A stretch of DNA of 64,000 nucleotides from Sphingobium baderi (lineage in GTDB: Bacteria > Pseudomonadota > Alphaproteobacteria > Sphingomonadales > Sphingomonadaceae), in assembly GCF_001456115.1 (NCBI RefSeq), contig NZ_CP013264.1, positions 1,162,001 through 1,226,000 of the forward strand. Reading direction: 5' to 3'. Shown here in pieces: positions 33,387-42,173 of the stretch; positions within the stretch are counted from its first letter, which is position 1; each line of letters opens with the position of its first letter. A program made the translations under genes and the position numbers. The notes beneath the pieces are model-generated. The model worked only from the letters and a program-made list of their open reading frames with translations. It was not told the origin of the DNA and did not search any database.

Positions 33387-34595
33387 TCAGGCCGCGCCCT
33401 TGGCGGGTGTATTCACGCCCATGGACTTGAGATATTGCTTGATGTTGCGTGCCGCCTGCCGCAGCCGCTGTTCATTTTCCACCATGGCGATGCGGACATA
33501 GCCTTCGCCGTCCTCGCCATAGCCGACGCCCGGCGCGACCGCGACCTTGGCATGGGTCAGGAGCTGCTTGGAAAATTCCAGGCTCCCCATGTCCTTGAGC
33601 GCGGGGGGCAGGGGCGCCCAGGCGAACATCGACGCCTTGGGCGCGGGAATGTCCCACCCGGCGCGGCCGAAGGCTTCCACCATCACGTCGCGGCGCTTGT
33701 GATACAGTTCGCGATTCTTCTGCACGATGTCCTGCGGTCCGTTCAATGCCGCGCAGGCGGCCGCCTGGATCGGCGTGAACGCGCCATAGTCGAGATAGCT
33801 TTTGACGCGCTTCAACGCCGTGATCAACTGCCGGTTGCCGACCGCGAAGCCGATGCGCCAGCCAGCCATGCTATAGGTCTTGGAAAGCGACGTGAACTCC
33901 ACCGCCACATCCTTGGCGCCGGGCACCTGAAGGATGGAGGGCGTGGGGTTTCCGTCATAATAGAGTTCGGAATAGGCAAGGTCGCTCAGCACCCAGACCT
34001 TGTTCTCCTTCGCCCAGGCGACCAGCCGCTCATAAAAGGCGAGGTCCACCGTCTCCGCCGTCGGATTGCTGGGATAGCCCACGACGAGAATCGACGGGCG
34101 CGGCACGGTGAAGGCCATCGCTCGTTCCAGCGATTTCCAATAATGCTCGTCCGGCGTTGTTGGCACGGAGCGAATCGTCGCTCCCGCGATGATGAAGCCG
34201 AACATGTGGATCGGATAGCTTGGATTGGGCGCCAGCACGACGTCGCCCGGCGCGGTGATCGCGGTGGCGAGGCTGGCGAGGCCCTCCTTCGACCCCATGG
34301 TCACGACGACTTCGCTCTCCGGGTCGAGGTCGACCCCGAAGCGGCGGCCATAATAATTCGCCTGCGCCTTGCGGAGGCCGGGAATCCCCATGGACTGCGA
34401 ATAGCCGTGCGCGCTCGGCTTCTGAGCCACTTCGCACAGCTTGGCGATGACATGGTCGGGTGGCGGCAGGTCGGGATTGCCCATGCCAAGGTCGATAATG
34501 TCCTCTCCTGCCGCGCGCGCCGCGGCCCGCATCGCGTTGACTTCGGCGATGACATAGGGGGGCAGGCGCTTCATGCGATAGAATTCTTCGGACAT
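33387..34595 (-). CDS. alaC: PLP-dependent aminotransferase, AlaC / LL-DAP-aminotransferase-like
   Basis: A 402-residue class I aminotransferase that most resembles glutamate-pyruvate aminotransferase AlaC. It begins EEFYRMKRLPPYVIAEVNAM, and IIDLGMGNPDLPPP, the substrate-site YPSNPTAE, and the PLP lysine in SLSKTYSMAGWRIGF are visible. The start at 34595 is the family methionine. The reading frame is open for another 1.8 kb upstream, but that part is antisense to phaC and not a gene. It is divergent from phaC with a 141-bp spacer. Confidence 0.92.
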   Translation of the reverse strand: MSEEFYRMKRLPPYVIAEVNAMRAAARAAGEDIIDLGMGNPDLPPPDHVIAKLCEVAQKPSAHGYSQSMGIPGLRKAQANYYGRRFGVDLDPESEVVVTMGSKEGLASLATAITAPGDVVLAPNPSYPIHMFGFIIAGATIRSVPTTPDEHYWKSLERAMAFTVPRPSILVVGYPSNPTAETVDLAFYERLVAWAKENKVWVLSDLAYSELYYDGNPTPSILQVPGAKDVAVEFTSLSKTYSMAGWRIGFAVGNRQLITALKRVKSYLDYGAFTPIQAAACAALNGPQDIVQKNRELYHKRRDVMVEAFGRAGWDIPAPKASMFAWAPLPPALKDMGSLEFSKQLLTHAKVAVAPGVGYGEDGEGYVRIAMVENEQRLRQAARNIKQYLKSMGVNTPAKGAA

Positions 34596-34736
34596 TATAG
34601 ACTTTCCTGAAATCGCTCCGTGGAGGATAGTGGCCGCCGCGCTTCGTCGCGGAGCCGTCCCGGCTATATACCGGCCTACGGCGCCGCGCCACAAAAAGCG
34701 CAGCGGAACGGCAAGGCCAGGATGAGGAGAATGGCT

Positions 34737-36476
34737 ATGGATAGACTCGAAAATATCGAACCTCATATGCCCAGCCTGGAGGACATGCAGCAATGGACAC
34801 AGGTGATCGGCCGCGCACAGCAATTGATGCTGGAGCAGGCGGCGGGCGCGACCGGCCGCCATCTGCCCTTCGATCCGCAAACCGTCGCTGATGTCCAGAG
34901 CAGCTTCGCCAAGGAAGGGATGGCGCTGTGGCAGCGTTTCCTCGACACCGGCGGGATGCTGCGTAACCAGCCTGTCCCCGCGCCGGAGGGTAGCCCCGCC
35001 GCCCGCAAGGATCGCCGCTTCGCCGATCCGGCCTGGACCAGCCACCCCTTTTACGACCTCATCCGCCAGAGCTATCTCCTGGTGTCGGACTATCTGATGC
35101 GGCTGACCGATGCGGTGGACGGCGTCGACCCAAAGCAGAAGGCCAGGCTGCGTTTCGCCGCCAGCGGCATCCTTGACGCCCTTGCGCCCAGCAATTTCCC
35201 CCTGACCAACCCGACCGTGGTGGAAAAGACGTTGCAGAGCGGCGGTGAGAATCTGGTGAAAGGCCTCCAGCACATGCTGGCGGACATGGAAAAGGGCCAG
35301 CTCACCCACACCGACGGCACCGCGTTCGAGGTCGGCCGCAACATCGCCGCCACGCCCGGCAAGGTCATCAAGGAAACGCCCCTTTACCAGCTCATCCATT
35401 ATGAGCCGACGACGGACAAGGTGTTGGAAACGCCCCTCATCATCTTCCCGCCGTGGATCAATCGTTTCTACATCCTCGACCTCGCGCCGGAAAAAAGCTT
35501 CGTCAAATGGGCGGTGGAGCAGGGGCTCAGCGTGTTTCTGGTCTCGTGGAAATCCGCTGACGCTTCCATGAAGGATCTCGTCTGGGACGATTATATCCTG
35601 CAAGGGCAGGTCGACGCGATCGACACGGTGCGCGACCTTCTCGGCGTGAAGCATGTCCACGCCATCGGCTATTGCGTCGCGGGCACGACGCTGGCGGCCA
35701 CGCTGGCCCTGCTCACCGCGCGCGGCGAAGCGGACAAGGTCGCCAGCGCCACCTTCTTCACCGCGCAGGTCGATTTCAGCAAGGCGGGCGACCTCTGCCT
35801 CTTCATCGACGATGAGCAATTGAAGCTGGTGGATCAGCTTTCGGCGGGCGGCTATCTGGACGGGCGCTACATGGCCGCGACCTTCAATCTTCTGCGCGGG
35901 CGCGACCTCATCTGGAACTATGTCGTCAACAATTACCTGCTGGGACAGGATTATCCGCCCTTCGACCTGCTCTACTGGAATGGCGACACCACCAACCTGC
36001 CCGCACGCTGGCACAAGGAATATCTGACGCGGCTCTATCGCGACAATCTGCTGATCCAGCCCGGCGCGATCAGCATCGACGGCACGCCGATCGATCTTAG
36101 CCGGATCGAAACGCCCGCTTATGTTCAGGCGGGGCGCGAAGATCATATCGCGCCGGTGGAAAGCGTGTGGAAGATAGTGGGGCATCTGTCCGGCCCCGTG
36201 CGCTTCCTGCTCGCGGGTTCGGGTCATATTGCGGGCGTCATCAATCCGCCGGCCGCCGGTAAATATCAATATTGGTCCTGTGACACGCCACAGCCGACGC
36301 TGGACGATTTCATCGCCGCCGCTACGGAAACCAAGGGAAGCTGGTGGCCGGACTGGATCGAATGGATTCGCGGCCATGGCGAAAAAAATGTGACCGTGCG
36401 GGGCGCGCGCAAGCCCGGCGGGGGCAAGCTCAAGGCCATCGAAAACGCACCCGGAGCCTATGTAAAGTCCCGATAG
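34737..36476 (+). CDS. phaC: class I poly(3-hydroxyalkanoate) synthase
   Basis: Polymerises 3-hydroxyacyl-CoA into storage polyester granules. The 579-residue chain matches class I length. The lipase-like box GYCVAG (311-316) carries the catalytic Cys313. IIFPPWINRFYILDL (about 235-249), the Asp region DLLYWNGDTTNLP and the His region GSGHIAGVINPP complete the triad area. GAGGAG at 34724-34729 is seven bases before the ATG at 34737 and only one before that at 34731, so the former is preferred. A phasin gene follows after 132 bp. Confidence 0.96.
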   Translation: MDRLENIEPHMPSLEDMQQWTQVIGRAQQLMLEQAAGATGRHLPFDPQTVADVQSSFAKEGMALWQRFLDTGGMLRNQPVPAPEGSPAARKDRRFADPAWTSHPFYDLIRQSYLLVSDYLMRLTDAVDGVDPKQKARLRFAASGILDALAPSNFPLTNPTVVEKTLQSGGENLVKGLQHMLADMEKGQLTHTDGTAFEVGRNIAATPGKVIKETPLYQLIHYEPTTDKVLETPLIIFPPWINRFYILDLAPEKSFVKWAVEQGLSVFLVSWKSADASMKDLVWDDYILQGQVDAIDTVRDLLGVKHVHAIGYCVAGTTLAATLALLTARGEADKVASATFFTAQVDFSKAGDLCLFIDDEQLKLVDQLSAGGYLDGRYMAATFNLLRGRDLIWNYVVNNYLLGQDYPPFDLLYWNGDTTNLPARWHKEYLTRLYRDNLLIQPGAISIDGTPIDLSRIETPAYVQAGREDHIAPVESVWKIVGHLSGPVRFLLAGSGHIAGVINPPAAGKYQYWSCDTPQPTLDDFIAAATETKGSWWPDWIEWIRGHGEKNVTVRGARKPGGGKLKAIENAPGAYVKSR

Positions 36477-36533
36477 TAAAAGGCAATTTTCTCCGGCGGG
36501 GCGGGTGCTCCGGCCGCCTCCATGTCACTTTTG

Positions 36534-36594
36534 TTGCAGTGCACAAATTCTCTTGCAATGCGTCCCGGAAATGCTTATTGTGCAATGCAGCAAA
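36534..36594 (+). promoter_or_regulatory. TGCA-repeat region upstream of the phasin gene
   Basis: Three copies of TGCA(G/A)TGC occur at 36535, 36554 and 36581 (TTGCAGTGCA, TTGCAATGCG, TGCAATGCA). PhaR-type repressors that control phasin genes in relatives bind TGC/GCA-rich sites, so these are candidate operators. No phaR gene is in the window. Confidence 0.5.
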
Positions 36595-36608
36595 TGGAGG
36601 CAGAGGCG

Positions 36609-37463
36609 ATGGCCGTTACCCCAAGGACAAGGCGTGCCGCGCCGCGCGCCAAGAAAAGCGGCGACAAGACCCTTTCCGCCGCGGACGTGCTGAAAGCGGC
36701 GGAAACCGCGATCGGCGAAAAACCCCGGAGCGCCACGCCCAAGGCTGCCGCTCCCACGACTGTGGCGGCAAATCCCGCCGCCGCAAAGCCTGCCCCGTCG
36801 CGGAAGCCCGTGACCAGGCCGGCAACTCCGGCGTCTGACGCCGCTCCGGCCGTTGTGGCCGCTGCCGTCATGGCAGTGGACGCCGCGCCCGAACCGAACA
36901 GCGAAGGGGCCGAAACCTTTGGCAAGCTAAGGGATGCGTCTTCGACTGCCGGTGTGAAAAAAACGCCTAAGCTGCTGCCTGTTACGGAAGGAAATGCGAC
37001 GATGAACGAGATTATCGAAAACGGAAAGAAGTTCGCCGAAGACGCCAAGGCGAAGATCGAAACCGCCTATGCCGATTTCAACGAGAAGGCGAAGGCCGGC
37101 GTTGAAAAGTCGACCAAGGCGATGGAAGAGATCAGCGACCTTGCCAAGGGCAATGTCGAAGCGCTGGTCGAATCGGGCAAGATCGCGGCCAAGGGTGTCG
37201 AAACCCTGGGCCAGGAAGCCGTCGACTACAGCCGCAAGAGCTTTGAAAAGGCGACTGCCTCTTTCAAGAGCTTCTCGACCGTGAAAACCCCGACCGAGTT
37301 CTTCCAGCTCCAGAGCCAGCTTTTCGCGACCAGCTTCGACGACTTCGCCAAGGAAGCCGCCAAGGGCAGCGAAACCCTGCTGAAGCTGGCAGGCGACGTG
37401 GCCCAGCCGCTCGCGGCGCGCGTATCGATCGTCACCGACAAGGTGAAGACGCTGGCCCGCTAA
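36609..37463 (+). CDS. phaP: phasin family protein with long Ala/Pro/Lys-rich N-terminal extension
   Basis: Granule-coating protein, 284 residues from the ATG at 36609 (GGAGG eight bases upstream). Residues 1-130 are disordered, Ala/Pro/Lys/Thr-rich. The phasin_2 helical domain occupies about 132-284 (NEIIENGKKFAEDAKAKIE, KTPTEFFQLQSQLFATSF). An internal ATG at 37002 with AAGGA nine bases upstream begins exactly at the phasin domain and would give 153 residues, the size of ordinary phasins. Follows phaC and is ended by a very strong terminator. Confidence 0.92.
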   Translation: MAVTPRTRRAAPRAKKSGDKTLSAADVLKAAETAIGEKPRSATPKAAAPTTVAANPAAAKPAPSRKPVTRPATPASDAAPAVVAAAVMAVDAAPEPNSEGAETFGKLRDASSTAGVKKTPKLLPVTEGNATMNEIIENGKKFAEDAKAKIETAYADFNEKAKAGVEKSTKAMEEISDLAKGNVEALVESGKIAAKGVETLGQEAVDYSRKSFEKATASFKSFSTVKTPTEFFQLQSQLFATSFDDFAKEAAKGSETLLKLAGDVAQPLAARVSIVTDKVKTLAR

Positions 37464-37483
37464 GCGGCACAGGGTCAGAACCC

Positions 37484-37526
37484 AAAAAAAAGGCGCGCCT
37501 TCCATTGGAAGGGGCGCCTTTTTTTT
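37484..37526 (+). terminator. strong Rho-independent terminator after the phasin gene
   Basis: A run of A and GGCGC (37484-37496) pairs with GCGCC and eight Ts (37514-37526). An inner stem CCTTCC/GGAAGG closes on ATT. It lies 20 bp after the stop and could work in either direction. Confidence 0.92.
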
Positions 37527-37618
37527 GGTGATGCTGTTTGCAACCATCCGGCTCTTTCACATCGCCGCGTTCAGGTCAGTCAGCCTGACACCGCCAGATA
37601 ATATATGATCGCCCTGCT

Positions 37619-38083
37619 TTAATTCTCCGCTTCGGCCCGCTTGAGTTCCGCAGGTTTGCGGTGGGCGAAAAGGGCCGCGAGCCGTTCTTCCTCGTCTGCG
37701 GTCAGTTCCTTGGCGGCGTCGGGGAACATCTCCTCTTCCTCCTCGTCGATATGGTGGAGATAGCGTTTTCGCATCTCGGCGAACTTGCGTTTCCACGCTT
37801 CACCATTGAACTTAAGTTCGCTCAATTCCTCCAGATAATCGTCGATTTCCTTATGTTCCGACACGCTGTGCTGGGCGTCTTCCCGCAGATCCGGTCGCGC
37901 CAGCATCGTGGCGTAGAGCGTTTCCTCTTCGGCCGCCGCATGGGCGGTCACCTCGATCTTGAATTGCTCGAACAGCTTGTCCAGCCGGTCCGGTTCGCTC
38001 TTGGCGTCGCTGATCTTGTCCAGCAACTGGCGGTGGGCGTCGTGATCCTGTTTCAATCGGTTGAAAATCGTGGCGTCGGCCAT
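37619..38083 (-). CDS. hemerythrin-like domain protein
   Basis: A 154-residue four-helix protein with spaced iron-ligand candidates: LKQDHDAHRQLLDKI (about 10-24), HAAAEEETLY (about 47-56), VSEHKEIDDYL and HHIDEEEEEMFP (about 109-120). It probably binds a di-iron centre for O2 or NO sensing or stress protection. The start at 38083 has AGGAGG eight bases upstream; a longer frame begins six codons earlier without a site. The C-terminal ~30 residues are charged. It converges on the phasin terminator. Confidence 0.87.
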   Translation of the reverse strand: MADATIFNRLKQDHDAHRQLLDKISDAKSEPDRLDKLFEQFKIEVTAHAAAEEETLYATMLARPDLREDAQHSVSEHKEIDDYLEELSELKFNGEAWKRKFAEMRKRYLHHIDEEEEEMFPDAAKELTADEEERLAALFAHRKPAELKRAEAEN

Positions 38084-38143
38084 GGGTCGTTCCTCCTGCA
38101 ATCGGGAAGAAACGAAGTAGGGATCGCTTTGGCTCCGCCCGGA

Positions 38144-38509
38144 TCAGCCGAACAGGGCGTGATAGACGATCGCTACCGGAATCCACAGCAGGGCGCCGAT
38201 CAGGCTGGCCGCCCACAATTGCAGCACATCGCGTCGGAACCGCAGCGCCAGCCCGCTATGCGACAGCCCCGCATGTTCGATCATCTGCCAGCGCCGTTCC
38301 AACCCTCGCGCGGCCACCGCAAAGCCGCCAATGGCGATGATCACGCCCAGATGCAGGACCAGCGATCCGCCCATTTTTGCGACGATGAAGATCTGAAGCA
38401 GGCAAAAGACGACAAGGGCGGCGGCAAGGTGCGAACTGATCCGCTTGGCAAAGGAGGCATCCCGGCCATTCTTCGCGGCGTGATTGTTCCATATTGTTGC
38501 CAACCTCAT
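38144..38509 (-). CDS. small membrane protein, function unknown
   Basis: About 121 residues with three hydrophobic segments (about 28-45, 49-69 and 98-119) and a basic loop GLERRWQMIEHAGL. The assigned ATG at 38509 lies very close to GGGAGG, so a TTG six bases downstream is an alternative start with better spacing. It precedes the hemerythrin-like gene by 60 bp on the same strand. I do not recognise a family. Confidence 0.65.
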   Translation of the reverse strand: MRLATIWNNHAAKNGRDASFAKRISSHLAAALVVFCLLQIFIVAKMGGSLVLHLGVIIAIGGFAVAARGLERRWQMIEHAGLSHSGLALRFRRDVLQLWAASLIGALLWIPVAIVYHALFG

Positions 38510-38755
38510 CCCTCCCTTGCGTTCGGCCGGGGTAAGAAAACCATGAAGTGCCACGCCGATCAACCGCAAAGAGCAGGGAAAGGGCGGAAAATCGTCCGCC
38601 GCGTGGCTGGAGGTCAGCGGTGGTGTGCCCTCCGCTTCGCCGGATGACGGCGATTCATGCGGTGAATGGCCGGGACAGGGCGGCTTTAGGGTTGAATTTG
38701 CGCGACTCTGCTGGTAGGGCGCGCCCCACACGGCGCAGGGTGACTTGCGGCGACT
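38510..38755. other. spacer between small membrane protein gene and rpsU leader
   Basis: With the leader at 38756-38841 this makes a 332-bp gene-free stretch. The two flanking genes are divergent, so both promoters must be here. I see no gene, long repeat or clear operator in this part. Confidence 0.4.
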
Positions 38756-38841
38756 CATGGATTTATATTCGGGAGGCCCGCCGGGAATGGGTTTTTCATT
38801 CCTGGCGAACCGCCCGTTTTCGATTGGAGATTGACTGGCTT
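38756..38841 (+). promoter_or_regulatory. structured 5' leader of rpsU
   Basis: An 11-bp hairpin (arms CGCCGGGAATG 38779-38789 and CATTCCTGGCG 38797-38807, one G-U pair) with a T-rich seven-base loop stands 35 bases before the rpsU start. A GGGAGG ribosome site at 38771-38776 lies just before it and serves a 15-codon open frame. The segment CATGGATTTATATTCGGGAG at 38756-38775 matches the pckA leader at 18 of 20 positions. Confidence 0.5.
38787..38834 (+). CDS. possible 15-residue leader peptide upstream of rpsU
   Basis: The ATG at 38787 lies ten bases after GGGAGG. The frame encodes [15 protein letters not shown] and stops at 38832-38834, seven bases before the rpsU ATG. Its last codons contain the GGAG that serves rpsU, so translation of the two could be coupled. 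Its start codon lies inside the hairpin stem. It may also be chance. Confidence 0.25.
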   Translation: MGFSFLANRPFSIGD

Positions 38842-39048
38842 ATGCAAATCATCGTTCGCGATAACAATGTGGATCAGGCTCTTCGCGCGCTCAAGAAGAA
38901 GCTCCAGCGTGAAGGCGTTTATCGCGAGATGAAGCTGCGCCGTCATTATGAAAAGCCGTCGGAAAAGCGCGCCCGTGAAAAGGCTGCGGCGGTCCGCCGT
39001 GCGCGCAAGCTGGAGCGCAAGCGCGCCGAGCGTGACGGCGTCCGGTAA
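38842..39048 (+). CDS. rpsU: 30S ribosomal protein S21
   Basis: A 68-residue basic protein of the small subunit. It begins [20 protein letters not shown], and [20 protein letters not shown] is typical of S21; the C-terminal half is almost all Lys/Arg/Ala/Glu. S21 assists initiation complex formation. The ATG at 38842 is preceded by GGAG at a rather long distance (12 bases). A terminator follows 13 bp after the stop, so it is monocistronic. Confidence 0.97.
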   Translation: MQIIVRDNNVDQALRALKKKLQREGVYREMKLRRHYEKPSEKRAREKAAAVRRARKLERKRAERDGVR

Positions 39049-39061
39049 ACATATCTGACGG

Positions 39062-39085
39062 GGCGGTCGAAGGGCCGCCTTTTCC
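39062..39085 (+). terminator. Rho-independent terminator after rpsU
   Basis: GGCGGTC and GGCCGCC pair (one U-G) around GAAG and are followed by TTTT. It lies 13 bp downstream of the rpsU stop. Confidence 0.8.
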
Positions 39086-39120
39086 TTCAAAGTCTTTATC
39101 CAACTGCAAGGCGCGCGCCC

Positions 39121-39684
39121 ATGTCCACGACGGCTGTTCCCCTTCATCCCATCGCCAAGGGGTCGCTGACGCGGCTCTGGATCGGCGTCGCCGCGATTGC
39201 GCTGGCGGCGGGAGGGCTCGCCTGGGCCGGGCAGCGCAATCTGGAACCGTCGCCCGCGACCTTCCTGACGCAGAATGCGAACGCGGACGGCGTGGAGACG
39301 ACGCAATCGGGCTTGCAGTTCAAGGTGCTGGAAGAAGGCGCCGGCCCCAGCCCGACCGGGCAGGATGTGGCGCTGGTCGGCTACAAGGGCGCGCTGCTCG
39401 ATGGCACGGTGTTCGATGAGAACCCGCAGACGGCGATGCCGGTGGATGGCGTCGTGCCGGGCTTTTCCGAAGGCCTGCAGAAGATGAAGAAGGGCGGCAA
39501 ATACCGCCTGTGGATTCCGCCGCAGCTTGGCTATGGCGAGCAGGCCGCCGGCCCGATCCCGGCCAATTCGGTCCTGGTGTTCGACGTCCAGCTCCATGAC
39601 TTCAAGTCACGCGCGGAAATCATGCAGATGCAGCAGATGATGCAGCAGCAGGGCGGCGCCCCGCAGGCTTTGCCCGGCAACTGA
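39121..39684 (+). CDS. membrane-anchored FKBP-type peptidyl-prolyl isomerase
   Basis: A 187-residue protein with an N-terminal signal anchor (about 18-40). An FKBP domain (about 60-162) shows GYKGALLDGTVFDE, GVVPGFSEGLQKMKKGGK and IPPQLGYGEQAAG-IPANSVLVFDV. The C-terminal tail (about 165-187) is rich in Met and Gln (MQMQQMMQQQ). It likely assists folding of exported proteins. Separate from rpsU by a terminator and followed by a bidirectional terminator. Confidence 0.92.
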   Translation: MSTTAVPLHPIAKGSLTRLWIGVAAIALAAGGLAWAGQRNLEPSPATFLTQNANADGVETTQSGLQFKVLEEGAGPSPTGQDVALVGYKGALLDGTVFDENPQTAMPVDGVVPGFSEGLQKMKKGGKYRLWIPPQLGYGEQAAGPIPANSVLVFDVQLHDFKSRAEIMQMQQMMQQQGGAPQALPGN

Positions 39685-39710
39685 TCGCCGCGCTCATCGC
39701 AGGATCAAGG

Positions 39711-39734
39711 AAGAGGCCCCATTGCGGGCCTCTT
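39711..39734. terminator. bidirectional terminator between the FKBP gene and the AI-2E permease gene
   Basis: AAGAGGCCC (39711-39719) and GGGCCTCTT (39726-39734) pair perfectly around a six-base loop, with T on one side and A on the other. It serves the two convergent genes whose stops lie within 30 bp. Confidence 0.8.
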
Positions 39735-39737
39735 TGC

Positions 39738-40823
39738 TTATGAAGCGTCCTGAAGGATGGCGGGGTCTTCCGTCCGTTCGGCTTCCAGCGCCTTCGACCG
39801 TTCCTCCAGATAGACTTTGAGCATGGCGACGATCGGGTCGGCCAGGAACAGGCCCAATATGCCGAACAGCGCGCCGAACAGGATCTGCGCCGCCAGCACC
39901 AGCGCAGGAGCGAGGTCCGTCGCGCGCTTGGCGACCATCGGCACGATCAGATAGCCGTCCACGATCTGCACGACCAGATAAACGCCAAAAGCATAGAGCC
40001 CGGCGTCCACTCCTGCCGAAAAACCGACCAGAACGATCAATATGCCCGATATGATCGACCCGATATTGGGCAGAAAGGCGAACAGGCCGGTCAAGATGCC
40101 GAGCAGACCCGCCATCGGCACGCCGCCCGCCCATAGCAGCAGCCATGTGCCCACGCCCTCCACCGCCATGCCGATCAGCCGCCCGAACATCAGCCGGCGC
40201 AGCGTCCAGCCCATCTTGTCCGCGATCCTGTAGAAACGCGCGCGCTTTTCCATCGGCAGCATCCAGGCGACGCCGCGCTCGTAGAGCTTCGGCTCGACGG
40301 CGATGAAGATCGCCAGCACCAGCATCATGACCCCGCTGGTCAGCGCGCCCACCATCGTCCCGACCGCCGCCGTGACGCGGCCCAGCGAACTCATCGCCTG
40401 GCTCGCCAGGTTCTTGAAGTCCTCGGGCGTCGTCGTGATCCCGAGTTGCTGCATCCATCCGCCGATCTGCGTCACCTGCGTCTCGACGATGACCCGCATG
40501 GCCTGCGCCTGCGCGGCGAGGCTCGATCCGGTGAGAAAGAAGGTGTAGATCAGGAAGGCCAGCGCGGCGAGCAGCACGATGGCGAGCCGCCAGCCCCGCC
40601 CAATGGGCAGCACGCGGCCCAGCAGGCGGGTTCCGCCATCCATCATCGCCGTCAGGACCAGCGCGCCCAGGATCAGCATGATGGGCTGGGCCAGCAGCAC
40701 GACCAGCGCAACCGCGATGCCCATCGCGATCCACACGCTGGCGCGTTTCATTTCATGCTGGACAAGAAGACTGCGATATTCGCTGGGGCCGGGCTCTTCG
40801 ATATGGATCTGCTTGTCGCTCAA
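39738..40823 (-). CDS. AI-2E family (TerS/PerM) membrane transporter
   Basis: A 361-residue integral membrane protein of the AI-2 exporter superfamily with about eight helices. Recognised by LTGLFAFLPNIGSIISGI near the middle and VAKRATDLAPALVLAAQILFGALFG-type text near the C-terminus (quoted in parts). Substrate is uncertain; family members export autoinducers or ions. The TTG at 40823 has GGGAG six bases upstream and is preferred to the longer frame. It follows lepB by 22 bp and is the last gene of the pyrE string. Confidence 0.88.
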   Translation of the reverse strand: MSDKQIHIEEPGPSEYRSLLVQHEMKRASVWIAMGIAVALVVLLAQPIMLILGALVLTAMMDGGTRLLGRVLPIGRGWRLAIVLLAALAFLIYTFFLTGSSLAAQAQAMRVIVETQVTQIGGWMQQLGITTTPEDFKNLASQAMSSLGRVTAAVGTMVGALTSGVMMLVLAIFIAVEPKLYERGVAWMLPMEKRARFYRIADKMGWTLRRLMFGRLIGMAVEGVGTWLLLWAGGVPMAGLLGILTGLFAFLPNIGSIISGILIVLVGFSAGVDAGLYAFGVYLVVQIVDGYLIVPMVAKRATDLAPALVLAAQILFGALFGILGLFLADPIVAMLKVYLEERSKALEAERTEDPAILQDAS

Positions 40824-40845
40824 ACCCGGCTCCCTGATAAATCGT

Positions 40846-41742
40846 CTATTGTGGCGCGGTAACGCTCCGGGGGCGCAGGCTGTTCCCGGCGCGCCCGCTC
40901 CGCAGGGCATGGAGCCAGCTCACGGGGTTCCAGGTGGCGTCGCCGTCCAGCGAGAAGGTGATGAACTCGGCCCGCCCGCCGATCGCTTCCCATGGCACCG
41001 GTCCGCCCAGACCGTTTTCCTCCAGCGGTGCGCGGCTGTCGGCGCTGTTGTCGCGATTGTCGCCCATCAGGAAGACATGGTGCGGCGGTATGCGGACGGG
41101 ACCATACCAGTCCAGCGCGCTCGGCCCCATGTCGATGGTGACATAGGTTTTGCCGTTTGGCAGTACTTCCTGCTTCACGGGCAGTTCGCAATAGCTCTTG
41201 CCGTCTGGGCCTGTCCGCCGCGCGCCGGGGAATTGCAGCGGTGGGCAGGGCGCGTTGCCGTCGATGGGGACGCGAACGGGCTTCAGTGTCTTTTGGGGCA
41301 CTGGCCTGTCGTTCAGGATGATCTGCCCGCCGCGCACTTCCAATATGTCGCCGGGCAGGCCGATCACGCGCTTGATATAGTCCTCCCGCCGGTTCTGCGG
41401 GGATACGATCACGATGTCGCCGCGCTGGGGCATATGGCCGAACACGCGCCCTTTCAGAAAGGGCAGCGGGTGGAAGCTGGGCGAGACATAGGACCAGCCA
41501 TAGGGAAATTTGCTGACCACCAGCCGGTCGCCTTTCAGCAACACCGGCATCATCGACTCCGACGGAATGTAAAAAGGCTTCGCGACGAAGCTGTGAAAGG
41601 CCAGCACCGCCAGAATGAGCAGCGCGATGCTCCGCACTTCATGCCACCAGTTGACCGGGCCGGAACGGGCGTCGGCTTCCGGCGGCGCAGGGTTCTGGTC
41701 TGCGGGGGGCGGGCTGTTTTCGGTCATGTCGGGTGCCGTCAT
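40846..41742 (-). CDS. lepB: signal peptidase I
   Basis: Membrane serine protease that removes signal peptides. The 298-residue chain has a Pro-rich cytoplasmic start and one helix (about 37-53). Catalytic Ser63 lies in IPSESMMP, the general-base Lys in [12 protein letters not shown] (about 130-141), and box E is [14 protein letters not shown]. The ATG at 41742 overlaps the acpS stop; a second ATG lies five codons in. In many alphaproteobacteria rnc and era follow lepB; here an AI-2E permease does. Confidence 0.94.
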   Translation of the reverse strand: MTAPDMTENSPPPADQNPAPPEADARSGPVNWWHEVRSIALLILAVLAFHSFVAKPFYIPSESMMPVLLKGDRLVVSKFPYGWSYVSPSFHPLPFLKGRVFGHMPQRGDIVIVSPQNRREDYIKRVIGLPGDILEVRGGQIILNDRPVPQKTLKPVRVPIDGNAPCPPLQFPGARRTGPDGKSYCELPVKQEVLPNGKTYVTIDMGPSALDWYGPVRIPPHHVFLMGDNRDNSADSRAPLEENGLGGPVPWEAIGGRAEFITFSLDGDATWNPVSWLHALRSGRAGNSLRPRSVTAPQ

Positions 41743-42173
41743 GGGTGGGGGCGGGCCTCTGGCGCCGCAACGTCCTGCGGCAGGATTTCGATGATGACGA
41801 ACGCCTGCGCCCATGGATGATCGTCCGTGAGCGTCAAGTGAATGACCGGCTTGTAGCCTGTCGGAACCAGCGATTGAAGCCGGGCGAGCGCGCCGCCCGT
41901 CAGCGCCAGCGTCGGCGCTCCGCTGGGCGCGTTGACGACGCCGATGTCCTTCATGAACACGCCGCGCTTGAAGCCCGTGCCCACGGCCTTGGAAAAGGCT
42001 TCCTTGGCGGCGAACCGCTTGGCGAGCGTGCCGGCCTTGGTGAAGGGGCGGCGATTGGCCTTGGCGCGTTCAACATCGGTGAAGACCCGCTGTTCGAAAC
42101 GGTCGCCGAAGCGGTTGAGCGAATTTTCGATTCGTTCGATATTGCACAGGTCGGAACCGAGGCCGATGATCAA
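41739..42173 (-). CDS. acpS: holo-[acyl-carrier-protein] synthase
   Basis: Transfers 4'-phosphopantetheine from CoA to acyl carrier protein. The 144-residue length is normal. The Mg2+/CoA motif [13 protein letters not shown] with Asp8 and the second motif [16 protein letters not shown] (about 51-66) with the catalytic Glu are clear. It overlaps pdxJ upstream and lepB downstream by four bases each, so the three are translated in a chain. Confidence 0.95.
   Translation of the reverse strand: MIIGLGSDLCNIERIENSLNRFGDRFEQRVFTDVERAKANRRPFTKAGTLAKRFAAKEAFSKAVGTGFKRGVFMKDIGVVNAPSGAPTLALTGGALARLQSLVPTGYKPVIHLTLTDDHPWAQAFVIIEILPQDVAAPEARPHP

Noticed and set aside
34596..36377. Very long minus-strand open frame continuing the aminotransferase frame for 1.8 kb
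   Set aside because: It is antisense to phaC. The translated text is His/Arg/Asp-rich with no domain, which is what the third-position GC bias of phaC produces on the other strand. The aminotransferase starts at 34595.
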